A stretch of DNA of 64,000 nucleotides from Haloplanus sp. GDY1 (GCF_023703775.1 NZ_CP098514.1:2577998-2641997); one strand, 5' to 3'. Shown: positions 8,382-17,007, counted from the first letter of the stretch. A program made the numbers and translations. The notes: generated by a model from the sequence alone, not told the origin.

Positions 8382-9647
8382 ATGAGTGACAAACCGCACC
8401 AGAATCTGGCCATCATCGGCCACGTCGACCACGGCAAGAGCACGCTCGTCGGGCGACTCCTGTTCGAGACGGGGTCCGTACCGGAGCACGTAATCGAGCA
8501 GTATCGCGAGGAAGCCGAGGAGAAGGGCAAGGGCGGCTTCGAGTTCGCCTACGTCATGGACAACCTCGCCGAGGAGCGCGAGCGCGGCGTGACCATCGAC
8601 ATCGCCCACCAGGAGTTCGACACCGACGAGTACTTCTTCACCATCGTCGACTGTCCGGGTCACCGTGACTTCGTGAAGAACATGATCACGGGGGCCTCCC
8701 AGGCCGACAACGCGGTGCTCGTCGTCGCGGCCGACGACGGCGTCGCGCCCCAGACCCGCGAGCACGTCTTCCTGGCCCGCACGCTGGGGATCAACGAGCT
8801 GATCATCGGCGTGAACAAGATGGACATCGTCGACTACAGCGAGGACACCTACAAGGAGGTCACCGAGGAGGTCAAGCAGCTCCTCAAGCAGGTCCGCTTC
8901 AGCACGGACGACGCCTCCTTCATCCCCATCTCGGCCTTCGAGGGCGACAACGTCGCCGAGAAGTCCGGCAACATGGACTGGTTCCAGGGTCCGACCCTGC
9001 TGGAGGCCCTCAACGACCTTCCCGAGGCCGAACCGCCGACGGACGCGCCGCTGCGCCTCCCGATCCAGGACGTCTACACCATCTCCGGTATCGGGACGGT
9101 CCCGGTCGGCCGCCTCGAAACCGGGATGATGCACCCCGGTGACAACGTGAGCTTCCAGCCCTCGGACGTCGGTGGCGAGGTCAAGACCATCGAGATGCAC
9201 CACGAGGAGGTCGACGAGGCGGGCCCCGGCGACAACGTCGGGTTCAACGTCCGTGGCGTCGGCAAGGACGACATCCGCCGCGGCGACGTCTGTGGCCCGG
9301 CCGACGACCCGCCGTCGGTCGCCGAGACGTTCCAGGCGCAGGTCGTCGTCATGCAGCATCCCTCCGTGATCACCGCGGGCTACACGCCGGTCTTCCACGC
9401 CCACACGGCGCAGGTCGCGTGTACCATCGAGTCCATCGACCAGAAGCTCGATCCCGCCAGCGGCGAGGTCGCCGAGGAGGACCCGGACTTCATCAAGTCC
9501 GGCGACGCCGCCGTCGTGACGGTTCGCCCGCAGAAGCCCCTCAGCATCGAGCCGTCGTCCGAGATCCCGGAACTCGGGAGCTTCGCCATCCGCGACATGG
9601 GCCAGACCATCGCGGCCGGCAAAGTGCTCTCGGTCAACGAACGATAG
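8382..9647 (+). CDS. tuf: Translation elongation factor 1-alpha
   Basis: The 421-residue GTPase that delivers aminoacyl-tRNA to the ribosome. G1 is GHVDHGKST (13-21), G2 lies in RERGVTID (66-73), G3 is DCPGH (90-94) and G4 is NKMD (145-148). Domains 2 and 3 follow with the archaeal pattern (for example VGRLETGMM and HTAQVAC). The rps10 gene starts on the base after its stop, so the pair forms one operon. Family assignment is certain. Confidence 0.98.
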   Translation: MSDKPHQNLAIIGHVDHGKSTLVGRLLFETGSVPEHVIEQYREEAEEKGKGGFEFAYVMDNLAEERERGVTIDIAHQEFDTDEYFFTIVDCPGHRDFVKNMITGASQADNAVLVVAADDGVAPQTREHVFLARTLGINELIIGVNKMDIVDYSEDTYKEVTEEVKQLLKQVRFSTDDASFIPISAFEGDNVAEKSGNMDWFQGPTLLEALNDLPEAEPPTDAPLRLPIQDVYTISGIGTVPVGRLETGMMHPGDNVSFQPSDVGGEVKTIEMHHEEVDEAGPGDNVGFNVRGVGKDDIRRGDVCGPADDPPSVAETFQAQVVVMQHPSVITAGYTPVFHAHTAQVACTIESIDQKLDPASGEVAEEDPDFIKSGDAAVVTVRPQKPLSIEPSSEIPELGSFAIRDMGQTIAAGKVLSVNER

Positions 9648-9956
9648 ATGCAGCAGGCACGCGTTCGTCTGGCGGGCACGAGCCCGGAGGACCTCGACGG
9701 CATCTGCGACGAAGTCCGCGAGATCGCGAGCAAGACGGGCGTCAACCTCAGCGGCCCGATCCCGCTGCCCACGAAGACGCTGGAGGTCCCCGCCCGGAAG
9801 TCCCCCGACGGCGAGGGGACCGCCACCTGGGAGCACTGGGAGATGCGCGTCCACAAGCGACTGATCGACATCGACGCGGACGAACGCGCGCTGCGTCAGC
9901 TCATGCGCATCCAGGTGCCGAACGACGTCAGTATCGAGATCGTCCTCGAAGACTGA
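9648..9956 (+). CDS. rps10: 30S ribosomal protein S10 (uS10)
   Basis: A 102-residue small-subunit head protein. It has the conserved stretch [21 protein letters not shown] (landmarks about residues 36-55) and the [21 protein letters not shown] core. The ATG abuts the tuf stop codon without a gap. The tuf-rps10 order is the archaeal remnant of the str cluster and is followed by a tRNA gene. Confidence 0.97.
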   Translation: MQQARVRLAGTSPEDLDGICDEVREIASKTGVNLSGPIPLPTKTLEVPARKSPDGEGTATWEHWEMRVHKRLIDIDADERALRQLMRIQVPNDVSIEIVLED

Positions 9957-10000
9957 CCACACGGCGCTAAGGCGTTTCGTCGCCCTTTCGGTTCGAACAG

Positions 10001-10037
10001 AAGCTTACAAGTACGCCCGACGGCTGGGTTACGTTGC
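10001..10037 (+). promoter_or_regulatory. Promoter of tRNA-Ala
   Basis: The element GCTTACAAGT (10003-10012) lies about 25-30 bases before the tRNA 5' end and stands out from GC-rich flanks; it is a good archaeal TATA-box match. This suggests the tRNA can be made independently of tuf-rps10. Confidence 0.55.
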
Positions 10038-10109
10038 GGGCTCGTAGATCAGTGGCAGATCGCTTCCTTCGCAAGGAAGAGGCCCCGGGTTCAAATCCCG
10101 GCGAGTCCA
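10038..10109 (+). tRNA. tRNA-Ala, anticodon CGC
   Basis: A 72-base cloverleaf without an encoded CCA. The acceptor stem pairs GGGCTCG (10038-10044) with CGAGTCC (10102-10108) and includes the G3-U70 wobble that marks alanine tRNAs; the discriminator base is A. The anticodon arm is CTTCC-TTCGCAA-GGAAG, giving anticodon CGC for codon GCG. The T arm reads CCGGG-TTCAAAT-CCCGG. I see no intron. Confidence 0.96.
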
Positions 10110-10195
10110 CTTCCTCACTCACTTCGTTCGTTCAGTCGTGGACTCGCCGTAGTCCCACTCGCTCACTGCGTTCGCTCGCGGGACTCCCGGCGAGT
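10096..10195 (+). repeat. 11-base direct repeat of the tRNA-Ala 3' end
   Basis: TCCCGGCGAGT at 10096-10106, inside the tRNA 3' end, recurs at 10185-10195. Between them lie CACTCACTTCGTTCG-like words common after haloarchaeal tRNA genes. The copy is short, but duplicated tRNA 3' ends are typical scars of integrated elements, and the toxin-antitoxin remnant follows. No integrase is present in the window. Confidence 0.4.
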
Positions 10196-10347
10196 ACATC
10201 AAAATTTCTTATATTTCTCGGGTTATCCGAGTAGCCCCCGGTTTAGGTCCTCACTCGGCAGTTTACTCCCTGTTTCGGTCACAAGCACCCCCCGTTTCTG
10301 AGCGAATTATTCCGACGAGCGACGAACGTCGCGGTCGAATCTCGCCG

Positions 10348-10593
10348 TCAGGTGTGGTCGTCGATCCAGCGACACCACTCCTGAAAGTCCTCTGCACCGC
10401 ACTGGTCGGCGATCGAGCGGAGCGTCCCGATTTTCACCTCGTCGTGCATCGGCACGTCGACGTTTCGAACCTCGCCCGTGTCCGTGTTCTCGTACCGCAG
10501 TCGAACGTGGCTCCCGCTCCGCGAGACGGGGATGTACCCGAAACTCCGCAGGACGGCGATGATCTCAGGGCCGGAGAACGTCGTCCGAACCCT
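10348..10593 (-). pseudogene. hicA: hicA-type toxin gene lacking a start codon
   Basis: The minus strand after hicB encodes an 81-codon HicA-type sequence: VRTTFSGPEIIAVLRSFGY, then SRSGSHVRLRY with the catalytic His of the family, and VPMHDEVKIGTLRSI. Haloarchaeal HicA proteins commonly begin M-V-R-T-T-F-S-G; here the codon at the Met position (10593-10591 on the minus strand) is AGG. There is no ATG, GTG or TTG between the hicB stop (TAG, 10599-10597) and this codon, and the first in-frame ATG is at about residue 49. The rest of the frame is intact. I read it as a recently silenced toxin, unless translation starts at a non-standard codon or by readthrough of the hicB stop, which is in the same frame. 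Confidence 0.75.
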
Positions 10594-10596
10594 CGA

Positions 10597-10863
10597 CTAC
10601 TGCAGGAAGTCGGGAAGGTCACGGTCCTCGTCGCTCGGTTCGATGCCGAGTTCGTCCCGCAGGAAGGCGTCCGGATCGTCGATCCGCTCACCGTCGCCTT
10701 CGTGGAGTGCAAGAACTTCGGCGAGTTGTGCGAGCGCCTCGGCACGGGTGTCTCCGCCACGGGCCAGTCCCGTTTCGAGGTCTTCGGCGGTGATGCTCCC
10801 GCCGTCCTCGCGGTGGAAGACGATCCCCTCCGCCTCGTCGTGGTCACGTGTCGCGCTCGCCAT
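10597..10863 (-). CDS. hicB: HicB-family antitoxin
   Basis: An 88-residue protein with the HicB pseudo-RNase-H-like pattern: a short sheet, EGIVFHREDGGSITAEDLETG, then GLARGGDTRAEALAQLAEVLALH. I chose ATG 10863 rather than an upstream in-frame ATG because the HicB pattern begins shortly after it and a TATA-like TTATCATCG lies about 25-30 bases upstream. It precedes a hicA sequence in the usual haloarchaeal hicB-hicA order. HicB binds and neutralises HicA and often represses the operon; here the toxin appears to have lost its start codon. Confidence 0.85.
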   Translation of the reverse strand: MASATRDHDEAEGIVFHREDGGSITAEDLETGLARGGDTRAEALAQLAEVLALHEGDGERIDDPDAFLRDELGIEPSDEDRDLPDFLQ

Positions 10864-11183
10864 TACCGTGAGGTAGGGCCGATATCGATGATAAGCCTTC
10901 GGCCGGGCCGTCGGCAACTCGCGGAGGTTCCCACCCGACGAGTCCATCCAAATGTTACTCGGTCGGTAAGGACGAAAAGCGTCGCGTCCGCTCTCCGTCG
11001 ATCACACTCAGACTATATGAGTGTCTGAGTACCCTCGAAAAACGCTTCCACCGCGAGAGCCGGTGCTCGTCGTCCACTTCCCGACCCTCGGTCGCGCGAG
11101 TCGAGAGCGGCCCCCGTCCGAACGCCCAGACCGAGGGCTACATTCAAGTCGCCGACAGTGGACATCCTTTTCGGTGACGTACG

Positions 11184-12062
11184 ATGGACGAGTCCAAGCC
11201 CCGAGAACGCCTGCGGGAACTGATCGAACGCGACGAAATCGCGTATCTCGCCGGCGTCCACGATTCGCTGAGCACGAAGGTCGCCTGCGAGTACGCCGAC
11301 GTGGATGCGGTCCAACAGTCCGGCTACGGGACCGCCGCGAGTTTGCTCGGCTATCCGGACCTGAACTTCACTTCACTGAAAGAAACCAGGGACGTGGTTC
11401 ACAACATGGTGCGGGCGGCCGGTGACACGCCCGTCGTCGTCGACGGTGACACCGGATACGGTGGCGTCGTCAACCTGCCACACACCATCTCGGAGGTCGA
11501 GCGAACGGGGGCGGCCGGCGTGTTCATCGAGGACCAGGCGGTGCCGAAGAAGTGTGGGCTGTTGGAGGGCAAGGACGTGATCGACGCCGACGCCATGGCG
11601 GACAAACTGCGGGCGGCCATCGAGGCCCGGACCGACGACGCGTTCGTCGTGATGGCCCGGACGGACGCCTACGACTCCGAGGGACTCGACGAGGTCGTCC
11701 GACGGGGGAACCGGTACGCCGAGGCGGGGGCGGACGCCTTCATGCTCGGGGAGGTCGCTCCCCTCGAGGACCTCTCGACGATCGCGGAGCGGGTCGACCT
11801 GCCGTTCTACGCGCTCGGAGTCGAGATGGACCACGACGAGTTCGACACGTGGCATCCGATCGACGCGTACGACGAGGCGGGCGTCTCCCTGGTTTCCGAC
11901 GTCTCCGGCATGCTGCAGGCGTCGATAGCGACGATGCAAGCGTACATGGACTCGATGATGGCGGAGGGGGATCACGACGTCGATCAGGTCCCCCTCGATC
12001 GGATTTCGTCGTTCCTCGGCGTGGAGGAGTACGAGGCGTTCGAGGCGAAGTTCGGCGGATAG
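11184..12062 (+). CDS. Isocitrate lyase/PEP mutase superfamily enzyme
   Basis: A 292-residue TIM-barrel protein of the 2-methylisocitrate lyase / oxaloacetate hydrolase group. Landmarks are the Mg-binding VVVDGDTGYGG (about residue 85), GVFIEDQAVPKKCG (about 112-125) whose KKCG loop carries the catalytic Cys of lyases, and VVMARTDAY (about 155). These residues support a C-C lyase acting on an oxaloacetate- or malate-like substrate, but the exact reaction cannot be read. No propionate-pathway genes are adjacent. A TATA-like GACTATATGAG lies far upstream at 11009-11019, so the leader would be long or another promoter is used. Confidence 0.82.
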   Translation: MDESKPRERLRELIERDEIAYLAGVHDSLSTKVACEYADVDAVQQSGYGTAASLLGYPDLNFTSLKETRDVVHNMVRAAGDTPVVVDGDTGYGGVVNLPHTISEVERTGAAGVFIEDQAVPKKCGLLEGKDVIDADAMADKLRAAIEARTDDAFVVMARTDAYDSEGLDEVVRRGNRYAEAGADAFMLGEVAPLEDLSTIAERVDLPFYALGVEMDHDEFDTWHPIDAYDEAGVSLVSDVSGMLQASIATMQAYMDSMMAEGDHDVDQVPLDRISSFLGVEEYEAFEAKFGG

Positions 12063-12158
12063 CCGGGGACGGAGCGCAGGCGCCCGTGTTCGCGGCGACG
12101 CTATCGGTCGCGGCGCGGAAAACGTGAGTGTGATAAGTCGATGCGACCGTTTCGACGT

Positions 12159-12959
12159 ATGGAGCGAAGGACCTTGCGAACGGTCGCCGTCGTGTTGCTC
12201 GTCGTCGTCGCCGGCTGTGCCGGCTTCGCGTCCGACGAGGACACGTCGCCGACGGACACGCCGACCGCGGCGGTGACGGCGACGCCCACGGAAACGGCCG
12301 CGCCGACCCCCACCACGCCGGAACCGGAGCGGGCGACCTACCCCGCCGGGTGGACGGACGCGGGCGTCGGGAACACCACGCTGGCGCTCGACACGCACTA
12401 CCGGGCGGTACTCGCCGGGCCGTCGGCCACGGTTCGGTACCGATCCCGGGAGGTCGGTTCCGAGGAGGGTCCGGGCAACGAGACCACCCTCGGGATGACC
12501 TACGACACGGAGACCGAGCGGCTGTACGCGTCGCTTAACGGGAGCGACGACCACCGGGAGGTGTTCTTCGCGGACGGCACGCTCTCGCGGTGGAGCGTGC
12601 GAAACGAGACGGTCGTCGGCCGATCCAGCGCCCGCTTCGACCGCGTGGTCCAGTCGGTCGACCGGCGCGTACTGCTCTCCCAGTTGCTCCTCTACCGACT
12701 CGATCACGACCGAACCGTGGAGCGGAACGGCACCACGGCGTTCGTCTACGACGTGACCGGCGTGTACGAGAACGCGCTCTCGCACACGTACGGGTCGGCC
12801 GAAGCCGGTTCCGGCCGCGTCGTCGTCGCGGAGAGCGGGCGCGTCCTCGAAGTCGACACCACCGTCAGATACACCGGCGGCAACGTCACGTACACCTACA
12901 CGCAGACCCGACTCGGATCGACGACGGTGGATACCCCCGCCTGGGCACAGCGAGAGTAG
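12159..12959 (+). CDS. Haloarchaeal lipoprotein of unknown function
   Basis: About 266 residues from the ATG at 12159 (an ATG six codons upstream is possible). The N-terminus has a basic start, a hydrophobic run and the lipobox VVAGC, so it is predicted to be lipid-anchored outside the cell. A Thr/Pro-rich linker follows (about residues 28-55), as in many haloarchaeal exported proteins. The rest is a beta-rich domain with scattered glycosylation sequons (NTT, NET, NGT, NVT) and a conserved-looking SHTYG segment. It resembles the haloarchaeal lipoprotein family I know as DUF7537, but I cannot assign a role. Confidence 0.75.
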   Translation: MERRTLRTVAVVLLVVVAGCAGFASDEDTSPTDTPTAAVTATPTETAAPTPTTPEPERATYPAGWTDAGVGNTTLALDTHYRAVLAGPSATVRYRSREVGSEEGPGNETTLGMTYDTETERLYASLNGSDDHREVFFADGTLSRWSVRNETVVGRSSARFDRVVQSVDRRVLLSQLLLYRLDHDRTVERNGTTAFVYDVTGVYENALSHTYGSAEAGSGRVVVAESGRVLEVDTTVRYTGGNVTYTYTQTRLGSTTVDTPAWAQRE

Positions 12960-13319
12960 CGGGGACTCCCGCCCGCGGTCGTGTGCCGGTCGGCCGCCAC
13001 CGTCGTCCCGGTCCTCGTGGGAGCAACACTCGTGGCCAATCGAACATTTATTATCGTGAAGATTCACGTGCCGATGGCTCGAGACGCCCGTCGGGGCGAT
13101 CGAGAGCCCGCCTCACGTGTACGCGAGAGGCGTCATCTGGCGTGAGTTTCGGGGCCGTCGCCCCATGTCTCCCCCTCACGCCTCCGTCGTCCGACGGCTG
13201 TGAGCGACACGCTCGGCGGATCGCTGCCGCGACCTGCGGCCGTGGCTCGGCGCTGACGAGGCGACGTGACGATCCGTTCGGTACGAACGGCGGTCGGTCG
13301 TCTCCGTCCGGTCGGCGGA
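12960..13319. other. 360-base intergenic region with an orphan promoter and several hairpins
   Basis: No convincing protein gene lies between the lipoprotein and the minus-strand nuclease. A TATA-like TTTATTA at 13047-13053 is followed at 13074 by an ATG opening a 23-codon frame. The transcript would contain hairpins at 13076-13108 (stem parts CTCGA/TCGAG and CGCCC/GGGCG), 13112-13146 (CTCACG/CGTGAG), 13151-13164 (GGGGC/GCCCC around CGTC) and 13175-13204 (CTCAC/GTGAG plus CCGTCG/CGACGG). It could be a small structured RNA gene, but hairpins are frequent in DNA this GC-rich. Confidence 0.4.
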
Positions 13320-14642
13320 TCAGTCCTCCCCGGGCGGCAGTCCCTCCTCGTTCACCACGTTGCCGTCGTCGTCGACGGTGACGACGCCGCGGTTGTTCAC
13401 CGCGTAGGGGTCGAGCCCGATCTCCTCCATGAAGTCCTTGTAGATGCGTTCGACCGTTTCGCCGTCCTTCTGGCGATCCGAGGCGCGGTCGCAGAGTTCG
13501 ATCAGGTCCTCGGGCACGTCGTTCTCGTGGACGATCCAGTGGTTGATGAGGTCCGAGAGCCGTCGGATGGGGGAGGTGAAGTGGCCGTAGATGTCGAAGT
13601 TGAGCGCGTGGTGGCCGCCGAAGGGGTCGTTCATGTACTTCGCGCGCGGCATCACCTTGAGCACGGCGCGCTGGATCTTCGAGAGCATCCGGTCGGGGGC
13701 GTTCTCCAGCGCTCCGTTGACGGCCTTGCGCGGGTCGTCCCACCTGTCGGAGGGGATGGAGACGCCGTCGAGTTCCTGGATCTCGCGCAGCGCGTCGTTC
13801 CACTGGTCGGGGGTGGGCTGGGGGTGGACGCGGTACATCGCCTCGACGCCCCGGTTCCACATCAGTTCGTGCGTGACCGCCTTGTTGGCCTTCAGCATGC
13901 ACTCCTCGATGATGGTGTGAGCGCGGTCCCGACGCGGATTGAGGACGAGCGAGCCGTCCTCCTTGCGCTGTTCGTGCATGCGGTCGGCGAGTTCGAACGC
14001 GAGGGTGTTCTCCTCGTGGAGCGGGGCGTCCGGCTCTTCGAGGCGGTTCTCGCACTCGCTGTAGGTGAGTCGCTCGTCGCTCCGGATGACGGACTTGTAG
14101 ATGTCGATGGTCTCGAAGGAGAGGGTCTCGGCGTCGAGTTCCATCTCGACGGTGTGAGCGAGGCGGTCCTCCTCGGGGACGAGCGAGCAGACCGTCTCCG
14201 CGAGCGTCGGCGGGAGCATGTGGATCGTGTAGGCGGGCAGATAGACGGTGTTGCCCCGCTGGACCGCCTCCTCCCACATCGCGGAGTCGGGGTGGACGTA
14301 GTGGGTGACGTCCGCGATGTGGACCCACAGCCGGTAGCCGTCCTCCTCCTCGCGGACGCTGATGGCGTCGTCGAAGTCCTGGGCGTCGATCGGGTCGGTC
14401 GTCCACGCGGTCAGATCCCGGAGGTCCCGCCGCTCGTCGAGTTCGTCCTGGATCTCTTGTTGGACGTCCTCGGTTCGCTCGCGGGCCTCGCGGAGCACCG
14501 CGGGCGGGAAGGTGTCCCGAATCTCGAACTCCTCGAACAGTTCCTCGCGTTTCTCCTGTAACTGTCTGGCCTCGGCCGGACTGATCTCCACCGGACCCTG
14601 TCCCTCGGCGGTCCCGGCCTGGGCCTGCGCGTCGTTCGTCAT
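13320..14642 (-). CDS. rnr: RNB-domain ribonuclease (RNase II/R family, short form)
   Basis: A 440-residue 3'-5' exoribonuclease. The catalytic RNB signature is DPIDAQDFDDAISV (about residues 83-96) with the clustered Asp residues that hold the metal, followed by WVHIADVTHYV, GNTVYLPAYTIHMLP and SPIRRLSDLINHW near the end. It is about half the size of bacterial RNase R; I see no cold-shock domains before and no S1 domain after the RNB domain, the usual haloarchaeal form. It probably degrades or trims RNA in archaea that lack an exosome-only route. It stands alone, converging on the hairpin-rich gap. Confidence 0.92.
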   Translation of the reverse strand: MTNDAQAQAGTAEGQGPVEISPAEARQLQEKREELFEEFEIRDTFPPAVLREARERTEDVQQEIQDELDERRDLRDLTAWTTDPIDAQDFDDAISVREEEDGYRLWVHIADVTHYVHPDSAMWEEAVQRGNTVYLPAYTIHMLPPTLAETVCSLVPEEDRLAHTVEMELDAETLSFETIDIYKSVIRSDERLTYSECENRLEEPDAPLHEENTLAFELADRMHEQRKEDGSLVLNPRRDRAHTIIEECMLKANKAVTHELMWNRGVEAMYRVHPQPTPDQWNDALREIQELDGVSIPSDRWDDPRKAVNGALENAPDRMLSKIQRAVLKVMPRAKYMNDPFGGHHALNFDIYGHFTSPIRRLSDLINHWIVHENDVPEDLIELCDRASDRQKDGETVERIYKDFMEEIGLDPYAVNNRGVVTVDDDGNVVNEEGLPPGED

Positions 14643-14690
14643 GCCACGGGCTACACGTGACGGGTAGTTAGACGTGTCGGGCCGGAGCGG

Positions 14691-15002
14691 TCAGGACTCG
14701 GGCTCCTCGGCCGAGCCGTACCGCTCCTCGACGGTCCCGTAGTACCGTTCGAGAAAGTCGGTCTGCGAGAGGTCCTCGCCGTCGGCGATGTCGACGAGCA
14801 GTGCTTCGAGTTCGTCGCGGGGCTGGTGACAGAGGTTCCGGTAACACTCCTTGCAGAGGTGCTCGAACTCCTTGCCGTGGCGGCTCCAGCGATCACCCTC
14901 TTTGTCGTACTCGCGGGCCTCGGATCGGAGGAGCGAGGTGCCACACGCGATGCAGACGACCGTCTTTCGATCCCGACCGCCGTCCGATCCGGAACGCCAC
15001 AT
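14691..15002 (-). CDS. Small zinc-binding protein (two CxxC pairs)
   Basis: A 103-residue protein started at ATG 15002. Near the N-terminus it has CIACG (about residue 17) and later CKECYRNLC (about residue 52), a four-Cys arrangement likely to hold one zinc ion around a basic/acidic helix with Trp and His. The C-terminal half is acidic and helical. I believe this is the haloarchaeal family DUF7562. It follows rnr in orientation order (upstream of it on the minus strand, 48 bases away), so the two may share a transcript. Function is unknown. Confidence 0.72.
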   Translation of the reverse strand: MWRSGSDGGRDRKTVVCIACGTSLLRSEAREYDKEGDRWSRHGKEFEHLCKECYRNLCHQPRDELEALLVDIADGEDLSQTDFLERYYGTVEERYGSAEEPES

Positions 15003-15128
15003 GAACGAGTCCAGGCACCACGCCCACTTAGCGTTTGTTACGCGTCCGACGCGCGACCGACGCCGGGGTGGCGAACGACTGACGGGCGGGAACGGGCGAC
15101 TTATGACGGGAGCGGTCCCACGACGGGT

Positions 15129-15608
15129 ATGGAGGTCAAATCCCGCCACCACCTGCGCAGCGACGAGATCGGGGAGTTGACCGCGACCATCGAGGACGCG
15201 CTCGGCGTCGTGGTCGACGGCGACACCTACGAGCGCGTCGACCTCGTGGGCACCGAGTTCGACCTCGTCCTCGTCGACGGCGACCCCTCGATCTTCCTCG
15301 TCGACGGCGACCCCGTCCTGACGGTCCGGGGGGCGAACGCGTACCCGCCCGAACGCCGGGTCGTCACCGTCGACGCCGGCGCCGTCCAGTTCGTCAGCGA
15401 CGGCGCCGACGTGATGCGGCCGGGCATCGTCGAGGCCGACGACGACATCGGGGTCGGCGACCTGGTCGTGATCGTCGAGGAGACACACGGCAAGGCGCTG
15501 GCGATCGGTCGCGCGCTCGAACCCGGCAGCGAGATGGTCGGCGATTCGGGGAAGGTCGTCGAGTCGGTCCACCACGTCGGCGACGACCTCTACGAGTTCT
15601 CGGTGTAG
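15129..15608 (+). CDS. PUA-domain RNA-binding protein
   Basis: A 159-residue archaeal protein with an N-terminal pre-PUA part and a C-terminal PUA domain (from about residue 78: RRVVTVDAGAVQFVSDGADVM, then RPGIVEADDDIGVGDLVVIVEE and KALAIGRA). The PGI...GD.V.V pattern is the PUA RNA-contact strand. PUA domains occur in tRNA- and rRNA-modifying systems, and stand-alone archaeal forms related to MCT-1/eIF2D exist; this length and layout fit that group. It is probably a translation- or tRNA-linked factor, with no catalytic domain visible. Confidence 0.82.
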   Translation: MEVKSRHHLRSDEIGELTATIEDALGVVVDGDTYERVDLVGTEFDLVLVDGDPSIFLVDGDPVLTVRGANAYPPERRVVTVDAGAVQFVSDGADVMRPGIVEADDDIGVGDLVVIVEETHGKALAIGRALEPGSEMVGDSGKVVESVHHVGDDLYEFSV

Positions 15609-15673
15609 CCGCCCCCCGCCGTCTCCCGTTTCCGAGCCGGAGACACACCCCCGGATTATAGCCCCCTCGCCCC

Positions 15674-15871
15674 GTGCGTACGGGTGTGCCACAGCAGAAC
15701 CCGCTTGCGAACCCGGTACTGAGATACGCCGTCGGCGCGAGTGGCGCCATAGCCGTCGCGGCCATCGCGTACCTCTTTCTCGACGGCACCGTCCAGCTCG
15801 TCGCGTACGCCATCGCCGTTCTCGACGTCCTCGTCACGCCCCAGATACTGAAGCGGGCGGCGGCCGGGTAG
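15674..15871 (+). CDS. Small two-helix membrane protein
   Basis: A 65-residue protein (or 61 from a GTG at 15686) with one or two hydrophobic helices: residues about 22-38 and 40-56. It starts close after a TATA-like ATTATAG at about 15655. The product VPQQNPLANPVLRYAVG... looks like a conserved haloarchaeal small membrane protein but I cannot name it. It converges on the DUF1028 gene. Confidence 0.55.
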   Translation: MRTGVPQQNPLANPVLRYAVGASGAIAVAAIAYLFLDGTVQLVAYAIAVLDVLVTPQILKRAAAG

Positions 15872-15896
15872 CGCGCTCGCGCCGGCCGCCGCTCGG

Positions 15897-16544
15897 TCAG
15901 CCGTACCGCTCCACCGCGGCCTCGTACCCTCGCTTCGCGCGCCGGTACGTCTCGCGCAGGTCGGCCACCGGCGTGTCGCTGGCGTCGACCCGCAGGTCGT
16001 GATAGAGGGGTTCTCCCGTCCCGGGCGTCGCGACGACGACGGCCGCGCTCCCGACCGGGAGGTCCTCGCCCCGCCGGTCGCCGCCCTCGCGCTCCCCCGC
16101 CGCGAGCGCGGTGAGCAGCCGCCGGACCAGCGGCGCGTCGCGTTCGTTCTCCCGGTATCCCCGCTCCAGCGCCGCGAGCACCTCTTTCCCCTCCAGCGAC
16201 GTGCCCGCGACGGTGTAGCCCTCGCCGGTGCGGTGGCCCGCGACCGGCCGGCAGTCGGGACCGGTGTGGGCGGCCGTCGACTCGGCGTCGACGCCGTGGA
16301 GTTGGCTCTCGGCGCCGTCCGCGGCCGTCCGGTCGGCGATGGCGTCCCCGACGCTCCGGCCCGCCGCGAGGGCCGACAGGCACCGCTCCCCGGCCTCGGG
16401 GTCGGTGACGCCGGCCGTCGCGACGGCGCCGTGCGCGCTCACGTGCGGGCAGACGCTCCCCACGGCGGGGAGGCGGGTGGCGGCGGCGACGCCGTACCGG
16501 ACTCCGCCCTCCGCGCGTTCCCGGACGCAGATGCTGTAGGTCAC
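15897..16544 (-). CDS. DUF1028 family protein (Ntn-hydrolase-like)
   Basis: A 215-residue protein starting at GTG 16544. The family start TYSICVRE gives a Thr as second residue, which could become an N-terminal nucleophile once Met is removed, as in Ntn hydrolases. Further landmarks are GVAAATRLPAVGSVCPHVSA-type glycine turns (about residues 17-36), SLLAAG-like DAIA helix, and GRDTGEGYTVAG (HRTGEGYTVAG here). Members are thought to be amidohydrolase-like with unproven substrates. It stands divergent from sepF with a 112-base gap. Confidence 0.8.
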   Translation of the reverse strand: MTYSICVRERAEGGVRYGVAAATRLPAVGSVCPHVSAHGAVATAGVTDPEAGERCLSALAAGRSVGDAIADRTAADGAESQLHGVDAESTAAHTGPDCRPVAGHRTGEGYTVAGTSLEGKEVLAALERGYRENERDAPLVRRLLTALAAGEREGGDRRGEDLPVGSAAVVVATPGTGEPLYHDLRVDASDTPVADLRETYRRAKRGYEAAVERYG

Positions 16545-16656
16545 GGCGAGGGAGACGGGCGCCGCGGTGAAAAGCGTCCGGAGAGCGGACGGAACGGGGC
16601 GTCGTGGCCGCGCGTCTGACGCAAGAACTAATGAGGCGGTGGTTCCTGTACGTACC

Positions 16657-17007
16657 ATGGGCATCATGAGCAAGATCCTCGGCGGGGGCGGCACCCACAG
16701 CACCGAGGACTACGTGGAACTGAGCCTCGACGACTTCGACACGGCGCGAGCGGAGGCGGGGATGAGCGTACACATCGCGGAGATCAGCGAACAGCGGGAC
16801 GCCATGGCGATCAAGGACGCCGTCTACGACGGCGACCTCGTCATCGCGGACATCACGCGGATGAGCCCGAGCGACAGCGTGGTCGACCGGGTGCTGGAGG
16901 ACCTCCGACAGGTCGCCCGCGAGGTGGACGGCGACGTGGTCGTCAAGGAGGACGACCAGGTCATCGTCACCCCGACGGGCGTGAAGATCAGCCGCGAGAA
17001 GCTGTAG
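16657..17007 (+). CDS. sepF: Cell division protein SepF
   Basis: A 116-residue archaeal SepF. The first residues MGIMSKILGG form the amphipathic membrane-targeting helix, followed by a polar linker and the compact SepF fold (VHIAEISEQRDAMAIKDAVYDGD and ADITRMSPSDSVVDRVLEDLRQ landmarks). In archaea with FtsZ, SepF anchors FtsZ to the membrane and is essential where tested. I chose ATG 16657 because the membrane helix begins exactly there. It is followed 54 bases on by uvrA, in the same direction, which may be part of the same transcript. Confidence 0.92.
   Translation: MGIMSKILGGGGTHSTEDYVELSLDDFDTARAEAGMSVHIAEISEQRDAMAIKDAVYDGDLVIADITRMSPSDSVVDRVLEDLRQVAREVDGDVVVKEDDQVIVTPTGVKISREKL

Noticed and set aside
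10110-10200. Second, degenerate tRNA gene after tRNA-Ala
   Set aside because: Only an 11-base copy of the tRNA end is present; no cloverleaf can be formed.
14691-15692. Long minus-strand frame upstream of the small zinc protein
   Set aside because: Only the last 103 residues look like a protein; the rest is the reverse of the PUA gene.
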